Part shown: piece by piece, positions 39,166 through 48,909 of the stretch
Position numbering within the stretch: position 1 is the stretch's first letter
How the letters are laid out: the number at the start of each line of letters is the position of its first letter
Assembly (NCBI RefSeq): GCF_004323185.1
Contig: NZ_NAPS01000002.1
Coordinates: 1,681,324 to 1,745,323 of the forward strand
DNA: 64,000 bases
Origin: Westiellopsis prolifica IICB1
Lineage (GTDB): Bacteria > Cyanobacteriota > Cyanobacteriia > Cyanobacteriales > Nostocaceae
Reading direction: 5' to 3'
Notes under the pieces: model-generated
The model's input: only the letters and a program-made list of their open reading frames with translations
Told to the model about the DNA's origin: nothing
Databases searched by the model: none
Position numbers and translations under genes: made by a program

Positions 39166-40191
39166 ATGGCAATGAAGGTGCAGGGTTTCATGATTAGCCA
39201 ACCCCAAGAGGTAGATTTTCCAGTGATGTTCTTACATGACACGGCAATAGTGCAGGTATCAGAGCGATTGAGCGTGCTAGAGGCAGTAGCCTTTAAGCAA
39301 ACTTGCCAAAAGATTACTCAAACACAACCAATTCCGCAGAAAATCATCATTGACTTTCAGCAAACTACTTTCATGGATAGTAGTGGTTTAGGTGCTTTGG
39401 TAAATAATTTTAAAATTGCTCAAGATCAAGGGATAGAATTTATACTGCGGAATGTAACTCCCCAAGTCATGGCTGTACTCAACTTGACAGGACTGGAAAA
39501 GGTTTTTCCCATTGAGTCTAGTGAGTCACTCCCAGTAACCTCTAAGAACCAACTCGAAGAACAGCTACCGACGACACATCCTTCTGTTCGTTCTTGGATG
39601 AAACGGATAATCGATATTGTTGGAGCATTGGTAGGTTTAGCCATTATAGGAGTTTTGTTTATTCCTATTGCTGTTGCGATCGCAATTGATGATCCCGGCC
39701 CCATTTTCTTTAGTCAAATTCGTTGTGGTTGGATGGGTAAACGGTTTCGCATTTGGAAATTTCGCTCCATGTATGTTGATGCTGAAGCTAGAAAGGCTGA
39801 ATTAGCAAAACAGAATCAAGTACAAGGAGCATTTTTCAAAATTGATAATGATCCCAGAATTACCAAAGTAGGACGCTTTTTGCGGCGTACAAGTTTAGAT
39901 GAATTACCACAATTTTGGAATGTTCTCAAAGGAGAAATGAGTCTAGTCGGTACCAGACCACCCACACCCGACGAAGTCGAACGTTATGAAGTACCAGAAT
40001 GGCAACGTTTGGATGTAAAACCGGGTATGACTGGAGAATGGCAAGTCAATGGGCGGTCTAGCGTACGTAAGTTTGAGGATGTAATTCGTCTGGATTTGCA
40101 ATATCAGAAAAACTGGAGCTTGCTATACGATTTGAAACTGATTTTGAAAACAATCACTATTCTGTTTCACAAAAACAGTGGTGCTGTCTAG
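39166..40191 (+). CDS. STAS domain fused to polyprenyl-phosphate sugar transferase
   Basis: 341 aa from the ATG at 39166; a TTG at 39157 and an ATG at 39172 are also possible. Residues about 15-115 form a STAS domain of the anti-sigma-antagonist type, with DFQQTTFMDSSGLGALVNNF carrying the Ser that is phosphorylated in such proteins. A transmembrane helix (about 150-172) follows, then a bacterial sugar-transferase domain with IWKFRSMYVDAEARK, KVGRFLRRTSLDELPQFWNVLKGEMSLVGTRPP and the C-terminal GITG-type VKPGMTGEWQVNGRS. Enzymes of the second type start exopolysaccharide repeat units by moving hexose-1-phosphate to undecaprenyl phosphate. The fusion suggests that priming is switched by a partner-switch pathway. 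Confidence 0.85.
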   Translation: MAMKVQGFMISQPQEVDFPVMFLHDTAIVQVSERLSVLEAVAFKQTCQKITQTQPIPQKIIIDFQQTTFMDSSGLGALVNNFKIAQDQGIEFILRNVTPQVMAVLNLTGLEKVFPIESSESLPVTSKNQLEEQLPTTHPSVRSWMKRIIDIVGALVGLAIIGVLFIPIAVAIAIDDPGPIFFSQIRCGWMGKRFRIWKFRSMYVDAEARKAELAKQNQVQGAFFKIDNDPRITKVGRFLRRTSLDELPQFWNVLKGEMSLVGTRPPTPDEVERYEVPEWQRLDVKPGMTGEWQVNGRSSVRKFEDVIRLDLQYQKNWSLLYDLKLILKTITILFHKNSGAV

Positions 40192-40646
40192 GTTTATTTT
40201 ACAAAGTCCTTACAGAGGTTTAGGGGTATACCTACCGCAAAATACAAGCTTACAATTAATTTTTTGGTTGCCCCCACCTCTATTAAAATAAAAATTTTCA
40301 CGAAAACCTTGATAAGTACTTATGCAAAATTAATTAGACATTTTTTATTCTGTATCCTTGATTTGCCAAACCAAAGAGACAAACGAGATATATAAATAAT
40401 TTTGCCTAATTACTTACAAACACAAAGGATGTAGAGACCGTAATTACGCGGTCTCTATAAATTTATATGTATTGTAATTAACGTAAGTTGAATAAATATT
40501 ATCAGACCAAGTAAAGAATTTAGGGGCAAGGCGCGGATAATTCGGTGTAAAAAACACGTGGGCTTTCTGCTTGTAATCGTGTAAACTGGCAGACAAACTA
40601 AAGCTATGATTACATGCATGGCTCTGGGTTCTCGGCATATGTGACA
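40192..40646. other. Spacer with one palindrome
   Basis: No gene seen. It holds a GTAGAGACCG/CGGTCTCTAT hairpin (40431-40458). The remainder is AT-rich and probably contains the promoter of the next gene. Confidence 0.55.
40431..40458. repeat. Variant of the 28-bp palindrome
   Basis: Arms GTAGAGACCG and CGGTCTCTAT around TAATTACG. The inner base pairs differ from the other family members but still pair. Confidence 0.65.
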
Positions 40647-43016
40647 ATGGAACACTGGCAATTTCTCATACAGAAACAGGGCGATCGCTCCTGGGATTCC
40701 CTAAAATCGCCAAACGTCGAAATCTCGGAAGGTAAGTATAGAGTTGTGGCTCGATCTAAGCTTGCCAATGTTGATGTGGAAGTGCGGGTGACTCACTACT
40801 CAAGTTTAGAAATTCCACCAAAGCGCCGTGTTCAAAAGCGATCGCGTCGTACAAATGCTGAAGGCTTAATGGCGGTCATGCCTTTTACTTATCTCCAACC
40901 TGGACTTTGGGAATTACAATGTTCTAGCGATTTAATGTCAAACCTTTTTGGTAAGCCTTGGCAGCATAGTATACAATTACAAGTCTTGCCCCTGGAAAGA
41001 GATGGGGTGATGGAAAGAGTGGAAAGTGGAGAAAATGAATACACAAAAATCTCCGCAATTGCCCAAAGCAGTACGATTGAAAAAGAAGATACAATTATCA
41101 ATCAGCCCGTCAGCCCAGTTTGGCTACAAGAACAGACAGCAGAGCAAATATTACAACACTTAGTAGAGTTAGTTTTACCCGCTTCTGAGCCTTTAGTAGA
41201 AGATGAAGTTATAGAAGATTCACCTCCACTGATCCCAGAACTACCACTGCTGCTGAGTTTAGAACAAGAAAACTATATCGCTCATTGGGGGCAAATTCTC
41301 AGTCTTGACGGGTGCGTGGAGTCAACAGAAACATCGACTCTACAAAAGTTGTTGACTGGAGAACTACGCCTTGAATTGCGATCGCCTCAAAGTTTAGAAA
41401 TATTAGCCCAAACACACCAACTAATACCAGAAAAACTACTACCCTTTTCGATCAAATCTTTAGTCGAAATCCCTGCTGATTTTGAATCAAAACTCATTTT
41501 GGGTGAGATTAGCTTGTACGGTACACTCGCCCCAAAGAGTGAAACTACACTGTTAGCTAGTCAATGTTTTACAATCACAGCCGATATTACGCAATTACTC
41601 GTAAATAGTACACCAGCAACAGCAACTGAACCGGAGCCAACAGCAATACCACAAACAGAAGTAACGCCAGAACCATCTGTCAAGCTGGATTTAAAACTTT
41701 TTAATATTGTTAAATCTCAAAAAATAGCCCAGTCCTCATTTACTGAACCTACTGCCAATATTCTGCCACCATTAGTTACACGTTCTCATAAATCAGCTAA
41801 TTTTCGTTCACCACAACTGCCTAAGTTTCCTCAAAAGCAGACTCATGTTGCTGTTTGTGAACCCTTAACCCAAAAAGAATATTTGGAAGCAAAAGATTCT
41901 GGGAATGTTAAGCAAGTTGCAATAAATGATACTAGTGCGATTGTTCTTGCTTCCGCAATTCCCACAAAGATGCAGCCATTATCTAAAGAAATTTCTTTTG
42001 CCATTGTCAAGCGTAGAACAAACAGAGATAGTACTTTTCCATTCTTGAGGCGAATCAAAAATTTACCAGGCGATCGCGAAAATATAACAAGCGGTGTACC
42101 TGAAACATCAGAATCACGTTTGCGGGAAAACTCTGATCATAGCCATAGCACTGCGGTTGTAGAAGATACACATCAATTAGCAACAAATCCTGATGATTCT
42201 TTGAATGACTCCGTAGCATTAGTTCTCCAACGCCATTCTGAATTGTTAACAGTAGAAACTTCCAACATATCACCTCTAATTAGGAAGTGGATACACAGTC
42301 ATGGATACAGTTTGCCTGAACCTATCGATGTAGAGTATGAAGATTACGATCTTTGTGTCACTACTCACGAAGAGATATCCGAACAACAAACTTTGTCCCC
42401 AATTGAAGCTGAAACCCCAGAAGTAAAAACTAAAGCAGAAGAACAGCAAATTACAGAACAATTCCCAATACCTCAATCTTCTCCTCTCCCCCTTCCTCCC
42501 CCACCTTCGCCATTTCGTATCCGACAATTCAAAACACCACCAGCTTGGTTAGCTAGAGAAATTGTCGTAGATGACACTGATGAGCAAGAAAAAGTTGCTG
42601 ATTTATTACAGCAGGAAGAAGAAAATTCTGTTGCGAGCGCTCCTACAATCATTGAACTTTTGCCAACTCCACAATTATACGTACCAGAAGGCGAACTAAT
42701 TTCTGGTAAGTTTGTGAAAGTACGTGTACAGCTAGATTGTGTACATTCTAACGTTGCTATTAAGCTATGGGTTAAAGATTGTCAAACGCGCTGCATACTC
42801 GACGGGCCATGTTTACTCACCAGTTTCCTCCCCACAGCTTCCGGATTAGAGGTGATTGATCAAATCTATATTCCTCTCGGTTGTTTAGAAGTTCGTATAG
42901 AAGCGATCGCAATAGATACAACCAACCAAAACGAAAGCCAAAAAGCCACTGTCGTCAGAAACGTGATTCCAGAAGACTTACAGACTCTGCAACCAAATGA
43001 TTTCTTGGATCTTTAG
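40647..43016 (+). CDS. Large cyanobacterial protein with disordered centre
   Basis: 789 aa from the ATG at 40647 (MEHWQFLIQKQGDRSWDSL). The N-terminal part (about 1-115) is compact, with EGKYRVVARSKLANVDVEVRVTH and TYLQPGLWELQCSSDLM, and looks like a beta-sandwich. A long acidic, Pro/Glu/Thr-rich low-complexity region follows (about 150-660). The C-terminal part (about 665-785) has VPEGELISGKFVKVRVQLDC and VAIKLWVKDCQTRCILDGPCLL, again an Ig-like beta domain. I recognise it as a protein widespread in cyanobacteria but know no function. No signal peptide is evident. psaI follows 175 bp later. Confidence 0.6.
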   Translation: MEHWQFLIQKQGDRSWDSLKSPNVEISEGKYRVVARSKLANVDVEVRVTHYSSLEIPPKRRVQKRSRRTNAEGLMAVMPFTYLQPGLWELQCSSDLMSNLFGKPWQHSIQLQVLPLERDGVMERVESGENEYTKISAIAQSSTIEKEDTIINQPVSPVWLQEQTAEQILQHLVELVLPASEPLVEDEVIEDSPPLIPELPLLLSLEQENYIAHWGQILSLDGCVESTETSTLQKLLTGELRLELRSPQSLEILAQTHQLIPEKLLPFSIKSLVEIPADFESKLILGEISLYGTLAPKSETTLLASQCFTITADITQLLVNSTPATATEPEPTAIPQTEVTPEPSVKLDLKLFNIVKSQKIAQSSFTEPTANILPPLVTRSHKSANFRSPQLPKFPQKQTHVAVCEPLTQKEYLEAKDSGNVKQVAINDTSAIVLASAIPTKMQPLSKEISFAIVKRRTNRDSTFPFLRRIKNLPGDRENITSGVPETSESRLRENSDHSHSTAVVEDTHQLATNPDDSLNDSVALVLQRHSELLTVETSNISPLIRKWIHSHGYSLPEPIDVEYEDYDLCVTTHEEISEQQTLSPIEAETPEVKTKAEEQQITEQFPIPQSSPLPLPPPPSPFRIRQFKTPPAWLAREIVVDDTDEQEKVADLLQQEEENSVASAPTIIELLPTPQLYVPEGELISGKFVKVRVQLDCVHSNVAIKLWVKDCQTRCILDGPCLLTSFLPTASGLEVIDQIYIPLGCLEVRIEAIAIDTTNQNESQKATVVRNVIPEDLQTLQPNDFLDL

Positions 43017-43191
43017 AAAGTGAGGGTGTCAGGAGTATAGAAGAAGAACAGACGACAAATGACAAATGACTTTTAACATATATTTACAAATAACTTTTCT
43101 GTGTTAAAAATCTTTAGAAATTACAAATTTAGGCGAAGAATTGCAGTAAGCTCATTTTGAATTGTAGTGTGCTTTAAGAGGAATCTTTACT

Positions 43192-43326
43192 ATGGTAACT
43201 TCACTTTTGGCTTCGTACCCTGCTTCATTCTTGTCTCCAATTCTCGTTTACAGTATTGGTTGGATTGTGCCAATTGTTGTATTTTCGTTTCTGCTGATCT
43301 ACATTGAGCGCGAAGATATTGCCTAA
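43192..43326 (+). CDS. psaI: Photosystem I subunit VIII
   Basis: 44 aa. A short polar N terminus precedes one transmembrane helix, then a C-terminal LLIYIEREDIA. The PILVYSIGWIVPIVVFSFLLIYIE pattern matches PsaI. It is a single-helix subunit that helps PsaL to bind the photosystem I trimer or tetramer interface. AAGAGGAATC upstream serves as ribosome-binding site. A clear terminator follows. psaL is not adjacent. Confidence 0.85.
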   Translation: MVTSLLASYPASFLSPILVYSIGWIVPIVVFSFLLIYIEREDIA

Positions 43327-43438
43327 ATGAGTCATTAGTCATTAGTTATTAGTCATTAGTCATTAGTAACTGGTTAGAATTAATTAACTTTTGACACAGG
43401 ACAAAGGACAAAGGACAAATGACTAAATAAAAATTAAT

Positions 43439-43471
43439 ACCGCCTATCTCTAGGAGATGGGCGGTTTTTTA
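43439..43471 (+). terminator. Rho-independent terminator after psaI
   Basis: Stem ACCGCCTATCTC / GAGATGGGCGGT (one G-T pair) with a short loop, followed by TTTTTT. Confidence 0.88.
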
Positions 43472-43533
43472 ATACTGATTTCTAAACAAATTGCTAGAAA
43501 ATTACGGCTTTTAGTATTAGGTTCGTGCTAATT

Positions 43534-43653
43534 TTAGACAGCGGAACCTAGTCCAGCGTAGGCTCCATAGAAGAAAATACCTACAACAGTAATCACACCT
43601 AATCCTGCGATTGTAGCAACAATCCACAAAGGAATTCTCCCACTTCCAGACAC
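43534..43653 (-). CDS. psbJ: Photosystem II protein PsbJ
   Basis: 39 aa from a GTG start with GGGAGGAG upstream. A single helix (about 9-30) with [33 protein letters not shown] is the PsbJ signature. It is the last gene of the psbEFLJ set and helps electron flow at the acceptor side of photosystem II. Normal length. Confidence 0.93.
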   Translation of the reverse strand: MSGSGRIPLWIVATIAGLGVITVVGIFFYGAYAGLGSAV

Positions 43654-43776
43654 TGTTTTCTCCTCCCTAAACGCAAAATCAACACAGATTAATTTCAATT
43701 ATCAGTTATCAGTTATCAGTTATCAGTTATATAACTTTAGATTCCTGTTCACTGATTAAGTAGCGAAAGATTCCAG

Positions 43777-43896
43777 TTAGTTAAAGAAGTAACTGGAAAA
43801 CAGAATTCCTAGAACAAAAACTAGCAGTAGTCCCAGGTACAGTGAAGTCCGGTTTAGTTCAACCGGTTGGTTATTAGGATTGGGGCTTCTTTCCAT
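43777..43896 (-). CDS. psbL: Photosystem II protein PsbL
   Basis: 39 aa: [20 protein letters not shown] then one helix ending in SSYFFN, the highly conserved PsbL sequence. It contributes to PSII dimer stability and protects the acceptor side. Nine bases separate it from psbF upstream on the same strand. Confidence 0.95.
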   Translation of the reverse strand: MERSPNPNNQPVELNRTSLYLGLLLVFVLGILFSSYFFN

Positions 43897-43905
43897 TATT
43901 TTCTC

Positions 43906-44046
<141 letters not shown>

Positions 44047-44295
44047 CTACTTGCCAATAAATTCTTCTACTTGTTGTTTTGCTTCATAACGGTTATTCAC
44101 AATCGGCAATTCTTGCCGTGCTTGTGGATAATATTCGTTGGGGCGGGGTGTGCCAAACACATCGTATGCTAAACCTGTGCTGACAAATAACCAACCTGCT
44201 ATGAACAATGCTGGAATGGTAATGCTATGAATTACCCAATAGCGAATGCTGGTAATAATATCCGAAAACGGACGTTCTCCAGTACTTCCTGACAT
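44047..44295 (-). CDS. psbE: Cytochrome b559 alpha subunit
   Basis: 82 aa. One transmembrane helix with haem-ligand His23 in [33 protein letters not shown], then a lumenal [30 protein letters not shown]. An essential part of the photosystem II core. First gene of the psbEFLJ run. rubA and ycf48 lie upstream in the same direction, the usual cyanobacterial order. Confidence 0.97.
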   Translation of the reverse strand: MSGSTGERPFSDIITSIRYWVIHSITIPALFIAGWLFVSTGLAYDVFGTPRPNEYYPQARQELPIVNNRYEAKQQVEEFIGK

Positions 44296-44535
44296 TTAGA
44301 TTCCTACCTGTCTTTTCAAAGCTGTTTTAATGGGTAGATCTCTTGGTTTTACCCAAGTACACTACATCTCATCTGGATGTTTGCCCCCAGACGGGACTAC
44401 TACACACTCGCCCGATGGGGTTCGTGTTTATGTGGATTTTTTACATGAATTCATTATCCTATAAAGTTAAGAAAGAGTTACATCTTGCAACTTCTTTCTC
44501 AGAAATAAGCAATGAATTCTTAAACTTTTGTTACA

Positions 44536-45546
44536 TTAAGCGGCATCAGTTTTGGCAGTAGCAGCAATATCTGGTTGATACTTTAATAGATAACCGCGAT
44601 CGCCAATCACAAATCCCTGCTCAGGTGAAAAGAAAACTATTTTGTATAAATTAGCAGGAATTCCTTCCACATCACGATCTTTTTCCCAAGTTTTGCCACC
44701 ATCAGGACTGTGTAACAAATTACCGCTACCACCACTAACCCAAATCTCATCTGGAGTGCGATAAGCCATATCAAGCAAACCCCAACTGGTAGCTAGTTCA
44801 GGATTTTGTGCTTCTTGCCATTTTTCAGCATCAGCAGTTTCGCTAAATTGTACCTGTCCTCCCCGTGCCAGCATCCACAACTGTCCGTTTTGGGTAAAAC
44901 CCATATTCTCTACACGTCGGGAGCTATTGCGGTTATGAGGAACCCATGCATTTTGACCTGGTTCCCAAGTTGAGTAGAAATTTCCTTTGGCAGAAACAGC
45001 AACATACTTACCATCGGGGGAACGTTCCATATTCCGCACCACACCAACTGCTTCTTCTACTTGGGCTTTCCAATTTTGACCGCCGTCTGTGGTTTTGTAA
45101 ATTGCTCCCACATCGGTAGCCATTTCTGCTGAATTTCCTCCTTGAGCAAGAATACTAACTGGATTTCCAGGTAGCTTTTCACTCACAGGAATTCGTAACC
45201 ACGATTTACCCTCATCAGTACTGTGCAGCAACAAAGAAGGTTCACCAACAATCCATCCTTCTTGACCTTTAAAACTGACAGAGTTAAAGCGGTACTTACC
45301 ATCGTCTAATTGCAGTTTAATTGGTTGCCAAGTTTCACCCCCATCTTTGGTTTCCAAAAGAGTAGCATCAGTGCCTACCAAGAAACCATGCTGAGGATTG
45401 CCAGTAAAAGCAAGATCTAATAATTTGGCATCTGTGCCTACAGAAATTATTTCCCAAGGATTGTAACTTGTAGAGGGAACCTTACTACAACCGACACATA
45501 CTAGAACAACTGCAAACAGAGCAATTAGTTTTTGCCAAATTTTCAT
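44536..45546 (-). CDS. ycf48: Photosystem II assembly factor Ycf48
   Basis: 336 aa. A lipoprotein-type signal (LIALFAVVLVCVGCSK, Cys20) precedes a seven-bladed beta-propeller with repeated (S/T)xDxGKTW motifs: ETKDGGETW, STDEGKSW, KTTDGGQNW and SPDGGKTW. Ycf48 binds precursor D1 in early PSII assembly and repair. Gene order rubA-ycf48-psbEFLJ on the minus strand supports the call. Normal length. Confidence 0.95.
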   Translation of the reverse strand: MKIWQKLIALFAVVLVCVGCSKVPSTSYNPWEIISVGTDAKLLDLAFTGNPQHGFLVGTDATLLETKDGGETWQPIKLQLDDGKYRFNSVSFKGQEGWIVGEPSLLLHSTDEGKSWLRIPVSEKLPGNPVSILAQGGNSAEMATDVGAIYKTTDGGQNWKAQVEEAVGVVRNMERSPDGKYVAVSAKGNFYSTWEPGQNAWVPHNRNSSRRVENMGFTQNGQLWMLARGGQVQFSETADAEKWQEAQNPELATSWGLLDMAYRTPDEIWVSGGSGNLLHSPDGGKTWEKDRDVEGIPANLYKIVFFSPEQGFVIGDRGYLLKYQPDIAATAKTDAA

Positions 45547-45666
45547 CGCATTTGTATTTATTAGTTTTTTGTTAATTTAGTTTATGGTTACTCAGTTAGG
45601 GAAGGCAGCGCCTTGGACAGTTGTCCTGGTTGTCGCAACTGCCGTATCCCTTCCTAAGAGTGCGTC

Positions 45667-46002
45667 CTACTGTAAGCCATAAAGACTAAGGAAAAATAAG
45701 ACACCGAGAGCTAATGCCCCAAAAATCAGAATACTCTTCTGAGTGGGGGTTAATTTGTTGACACCGAAACCATAACCGAGATTTTCTTCAAAGCCAGAAG
45801 CCTTACCCGCAGGACCGACATTGGCAAAAGCATTCTTCTTGGCGCTACAAACCGGACAACGCCACGTTAGCGGCAGTTCTGCGAAGGGTGTGTCTGGGGC
45901 AATGTCATGTTTTTCGTCCCCTTTGCTGGGTTCGTAGACATAACCGCAGGCGCGACACTCGTAGCGGTCTAAAACTGAATTTTCAACAGCTTGTTCGCTC
46001 AT
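45667..46002 (-). CDS. rubA: Membrane-anchored rubredoxin RubA
   Basis: 111 aa from the ATG at 46002 (an upstream TTG at 46026 is unlikely). The iron site is C16/C19 in YECRACGYVY and C49/C52 in WRCPVCSAKK. A C-terminal helix (ILIFGALALGVLFFLSLY) anchors it in the thylakoid. It is needed for assembly of photosystem II (and photosystem I in some reports). Upstream of ycf48 and divergent from ndhC. Confidence 0.95.
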   Translation of the reverse strand: MSEQAVENSVLDRYECRACGYVYEPSKGDEKHDIAPDTPFAELPLTWRCPVCSAKKNAFANVGPAGKASGFEENLGYGFGVNKLTPTQKSILIFGALALGVLFFLSLYGLQ

Positions 46003-46194
46003 GGCTGTGGCATGGGTGAGGGTCAAAGCTTAAATATACGTTACAAATTATGACATAATTGTTAGGTTTTTCTATAGCAAGCAAAAACGAATCAAATAAC
46101 TCTGAGTCTGTTTTGCAAAACTCAGAAATCCCTAAACTATATAATGTAAAAGAAAGTAACAGGTTATTTCCACCCATAACGGTAGATATTCATT

Positions 46195-46557
46195 GTGTTT
46201 GTCCTCAGCGGTTACGAGTACCTTCTAGGCTTCTTGATGATTTGTAGCTTAGTGCCTGCCTTAGCTCTTGCGGCATCTAAGTTGCTGCGACCCAGCAGTC
46301 GCACTTCAGAACGGCGCACCACCTACGAATCCGGGATGGAACCCATTGGCGGAGCCTGGATTCAGTTCAATATTCGCTATTACATGTTTGCCTTAGTCTT
46401 CGTGGTATTTGACGTCGAAACGGTGTTTTTATATCCTTGGGCAGTTGCTTTCCACCGTTTAGGTCTATTGGCATTCATCGAAGCGCTAATCTTCATCGCA
46501 ATTCTTGTAGTTGCTCTAGTTTATGCATGGCGCAAAGGAGCCTTGGAATGGTCTTAG
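46195..46557 (+). CDS. ndhC: NAD(P)H-quinone oxidoreductase subunit 3
   Basis: 120 aa from a GTG start. Three transmembrane helices. [41 protein letters not shown] is the subunit 3 signature. Membrane subunit of the thylakoid NDH-1 complex for respiration and cyclic electron flow. It overlaps ndhK by ten bases. Confidence 0.97.
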   Translation: MFVLSGYEYLLGFLMICSLVPALALAASKLLRPSSRTSERRTTYESGMEPIGGAWIQFNIRYYMFALVFVVFDVETVFLYPWAVAFHRLGLLAFIEALIFIAILVVALVYAWRKGALEWS

Positions 46558-47291
46558 ATGGTAATTTAACAGCCAAAGATTTAGAACAGCAGCAAAAAGA
46601 TCGCATTCTCAACCCAATTGGACGTTCGACAGTGACTCAAGAACTGTCGGAAAACGTCATTTTAACCACAGTTGATGACCTTTACAACTGGGCGCGTCTT
46701 TCTAGTCTTTGGCCTTTGTTGTTTGGTACAGCTTGCTGCTTTATTGAATTTGCAGCATTAATTGGTTCTCGCTTTGACTTCGATCGCTTTGGACTTATTC
46801 CCCGTTCTAGTCCCCGACAAGCTGATTTGATTATTACAGCCGGAACAATCACGATGAAGATGGCACCCCAATTGGTGCGTCTTTATGAACAAATGCCAGA
46901 ACCGAAGTACGTGATTGCGATGGGAGCTTGTACAATTACTGGCGGGATGTTCAGCGTCGATTCTCCTTCAGCAGTACGTGGAGTCGATAAACTGATTCCG
47001 GTGGATGTGTACTTACCTGGTTGTCCACCCCGCCCAGAAGCGATTATTGATGCGATTATTAAATTACGCAAAAAAATTGCCAATGATTCTATCCAAGAGC
47101 GGGATGTGATCAAGCAAACCCACCGCTACTACAGTACGACTCACAGCATGAAATCAGTGCCACAAATCCTCACTGGTGAGTATTTGCTCAGTGATACTCG
47201 TGTTGCACCACCGAAGGAATTGAGCGAAGCGATCGGTATGCCCATACCACCTGCTTTGTTGACCCAGAAGGAGGAGGTAAACCGTGGCTGA
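46548..47291 (+). CDS. ndhK: NAD(P)H-quinone oxidoreductase subunit K
   Basis: 247 aa from the ATG at 46548, inside the end of ndhC. It holds the N2 [4Fe-4S] cluster ligands: adjacent Cys in [13 protein letters not shown], Cys in MGACTITGG and in [12 protein letters not shown]. The hydrophilic connecting module subunit that passes electrons to plastoquinone. The end overlaps ndhJ by eight bases, so the three genes are translationally coupled. Confidence 0.97.
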   Translation: MVLDGNLTAKDLEQQQKDRILNPIGRSTVTQELSENVILTTVDDLYNWARLSSLWPLLFGTACCFIEFAALIGSRFDFDRFGLIPRSSPRQADLIITAGTITMKMAPQLVRLYEQMPEPKYVIAMGACTITGGMFSVDSPSAVRGVDKLIPVDVYLPGCPPRPEAIIDAIIKLRKKIANDSIQERDVIKQTHRYYSTTHSMKSVPQILTGEYLLSDTRVAPPKELSEAIGMPIPPALLTQKEEVNRG

Positions 47292-47811
47292 AGAATCGAA
47301 ACCAGTACCAGCAGAAGAAAAATCTCTAGAAATCTCAGCAGGTAAAGCTTCCCAGTGGTTAACGGAAAACGGCTTTGCCAATGAACCTTTACAACCGGAT
47401 GTTAACGGTGTAGAGATAATTAAGGTAGAGGGAGATTTTTTACTGCCGACTTGCACTGCTTTGTATGCTTACGGGTTTAATTATCTCCAATTTCAAGGTG
47501 GAATTGATTTAGGCCCTGGACAGGAATTAGTCAGCGTTTATCACTTGGTTAAAGTTGGTGATAATGCTGATAAACCAGAAGAAGTACGTATCAAAGTTTT
47601 CTTGCCACGAGAAAATCCGAGAGTACCTTCAGTTTATTGGATTTGGAAAACAGCAGACTGGCAAGAGCGTGAATCTTACGATATGTTCGGGATTATTTAC
47701 GAAGGACACCCGAATTTGAAGCGGATTTTAATGCCGGAAGATTGGGTAGGTTGGCCTTTACGTAAGGATTACGTTTCACCTGATTTTTACGAGTTGCAAG
47801 ACGCTTATTAG
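47284..47811 (+). CDS. ndhJ: NAD(P)H-quinone oxidoreductase subunit J
   Basis: 175 aa from a GTG start. The 30-kDa-type hydrophilic subunit with the signature [40 protein letters not shown]. Third gene of ndhC-K-J, followed by a terminator. Confidence 0.96.
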   Translation: MAEESKPVPAEEKSLEISAGKASQWLTENGFANEPLQPDVNGVEIIKVEGDFLLPTCTALYAYGFNYLQFQGGIDLGPGQELVSVYHLVKVGDNADKPEEVRIKVFLPRENPRVPSVYWIWKTADWQERESYDMFGIIYEGHPNLKRILMPEDWVGWPLRKDYVSPDFYELQDAY

Positions 47812-47836
47812 TAGTGAATAGCACCTCATCGTGTTA

Positions 47837-47876
47837 ACCCCCTTCTCCCGGAAAGTGGAGAGGGGGTAGTTTTTTT
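47837..47876 (+). terminator. Terminator of ndhCKJ
   Basis: Stem ACCCCCTTCTCC / GGAGAGGGGGT followed by a run of seven T, about 25 bp after the ndhJ stop. Confidence 0.88.
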
Positions 47877-47949
47877 AACATATCTTTGGTATAAAGACAT
47901 GCTCGTTTCACAGCTAGCCTTTCTTGTCAAACAATTTCGGATTTTGGAT

Positions 47950-48033
47950 TAATGTGAGTTCGATGGATTTCATGAGCCACAATCCCGACCTCAAATAAAT
48001 CCGCTTTTTTGTACCATCAAGGAATTATTGGTC
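47950..48033. repeat. Chimeric repeat fragment
   Basis: GTGAGTTCGATGGATTT with CCTCAAATAAAT (variants at 23424-23465 and 55190-55230) joined to the right end of the 155-bp element (TTGTACCATCAAGGAAT then GGTC). Confidence 0.55.
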
Positions 48034-48084
48034 AATATATTAAGACTTAGCGATTTATATTGCCGAATCTCACACAAATAAATT

Positions 48085-48909
48085 ATGAAAAACTTAAAAG
48101 AAATAATCGCCAGTTACGCCAATAAGGACTTAGAAAAGCGCAAAAATTGGTATTCTCCAGCAGCAGAAGCTTACAACAAAGCCAGACCACATTATCCTCA
48201 AGATTTGATTCGTCAAGTTATAGATATTGCTCAACTGTCCTCGACTTCAAAAATTCTAGAGGTGGGATGTGGGCCTGCAACTGCAACGATCGCATTTGCT
48301 CCATTAGGTTGCTCCATATTATGTTTAGAACCAAACTCAGATTTTTGTCAGTTAGCTCAACACAATTGTCAACAGTATCCAAATGTAGAGATTCAAAACA
48401 TATCCTTTGAAGAATGGAACTTAGAACCAGAAAAATTTGATGCTGTCTTAGCAGCGAGTTCTTTTCATTGGATACCGTCGGAAGTTGGATATCCAAAAGC
48501 AGCAAATGCTCTCAAAAAAAATGGCTATCTAATTTTATTGTGGAACAAAGAGCTTCAGCCAAGCTATCAAGTTTACCAACGTTTATCCGAAGTCTATCAA
48601 ATTTACGCTCCATCCCTAGACCGATACGAAGATAGAGAAACTCAAGAAGATATCTTGAAAAATTTGGGTGAAATGATTACAGATTCTGGACAATTTAAAA
48701 ACCTAGTGGATGCAAACGTTGAGTCTGAAGTTACTTATACAACTGATGAGTATTTGACGCTTTTGAACACTTATTCACCATACCTCGAATTAGAACCACA
48801 AACCAAAGAGGCTTTATTTGCACAATTGCGGAATAGAATAGACCACCAATTTGGTGGAAGTCTTCAGTTGTCATATATTTCCGCTTTTCATATTGCTCAA
48901 AAATGTTAG
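48085..48909 (+). CDS. Class I SAM-dependent methyltransferase
   Basis: 274 aa. Motif I ILEVGCGPATATIAF with the following acidic ILCLEPN, then FDAVLAASSFHWIP (post-II), the pattern of small-molecule SAM methyltransferases of the type-11 group. The N terminus has RPHYPQDLIRQVI, common in this subgroup. No neighbour suggests a substrate. It could be a secondary-metabolite or lipid methyltransferase. Confidence 0.8.
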   Translation: MKNLKEIIASYANKDLEKRKNWYSPAAEAYNKARPHYPQDLIRQVIDIAQLSSTSKILEVGCGPATATIAFAPLGCSILCLEPNSDFCQLAQHNCQQYPNVEIQNISFEEWNLEPEKFDAVLAASSFHWIPSEVGYPKAANALKKNGYLILLWNKELQPSYQVYQRLSEVYQIYAPSLDRYEDRETQEDILKNLGEMITDSGQFKNLVDANVESEVTYTTDEYLTLLNTYSPYLELEPQTKEALFAQLRNRIDHQFGGSLQLSYISAFHIAQKC

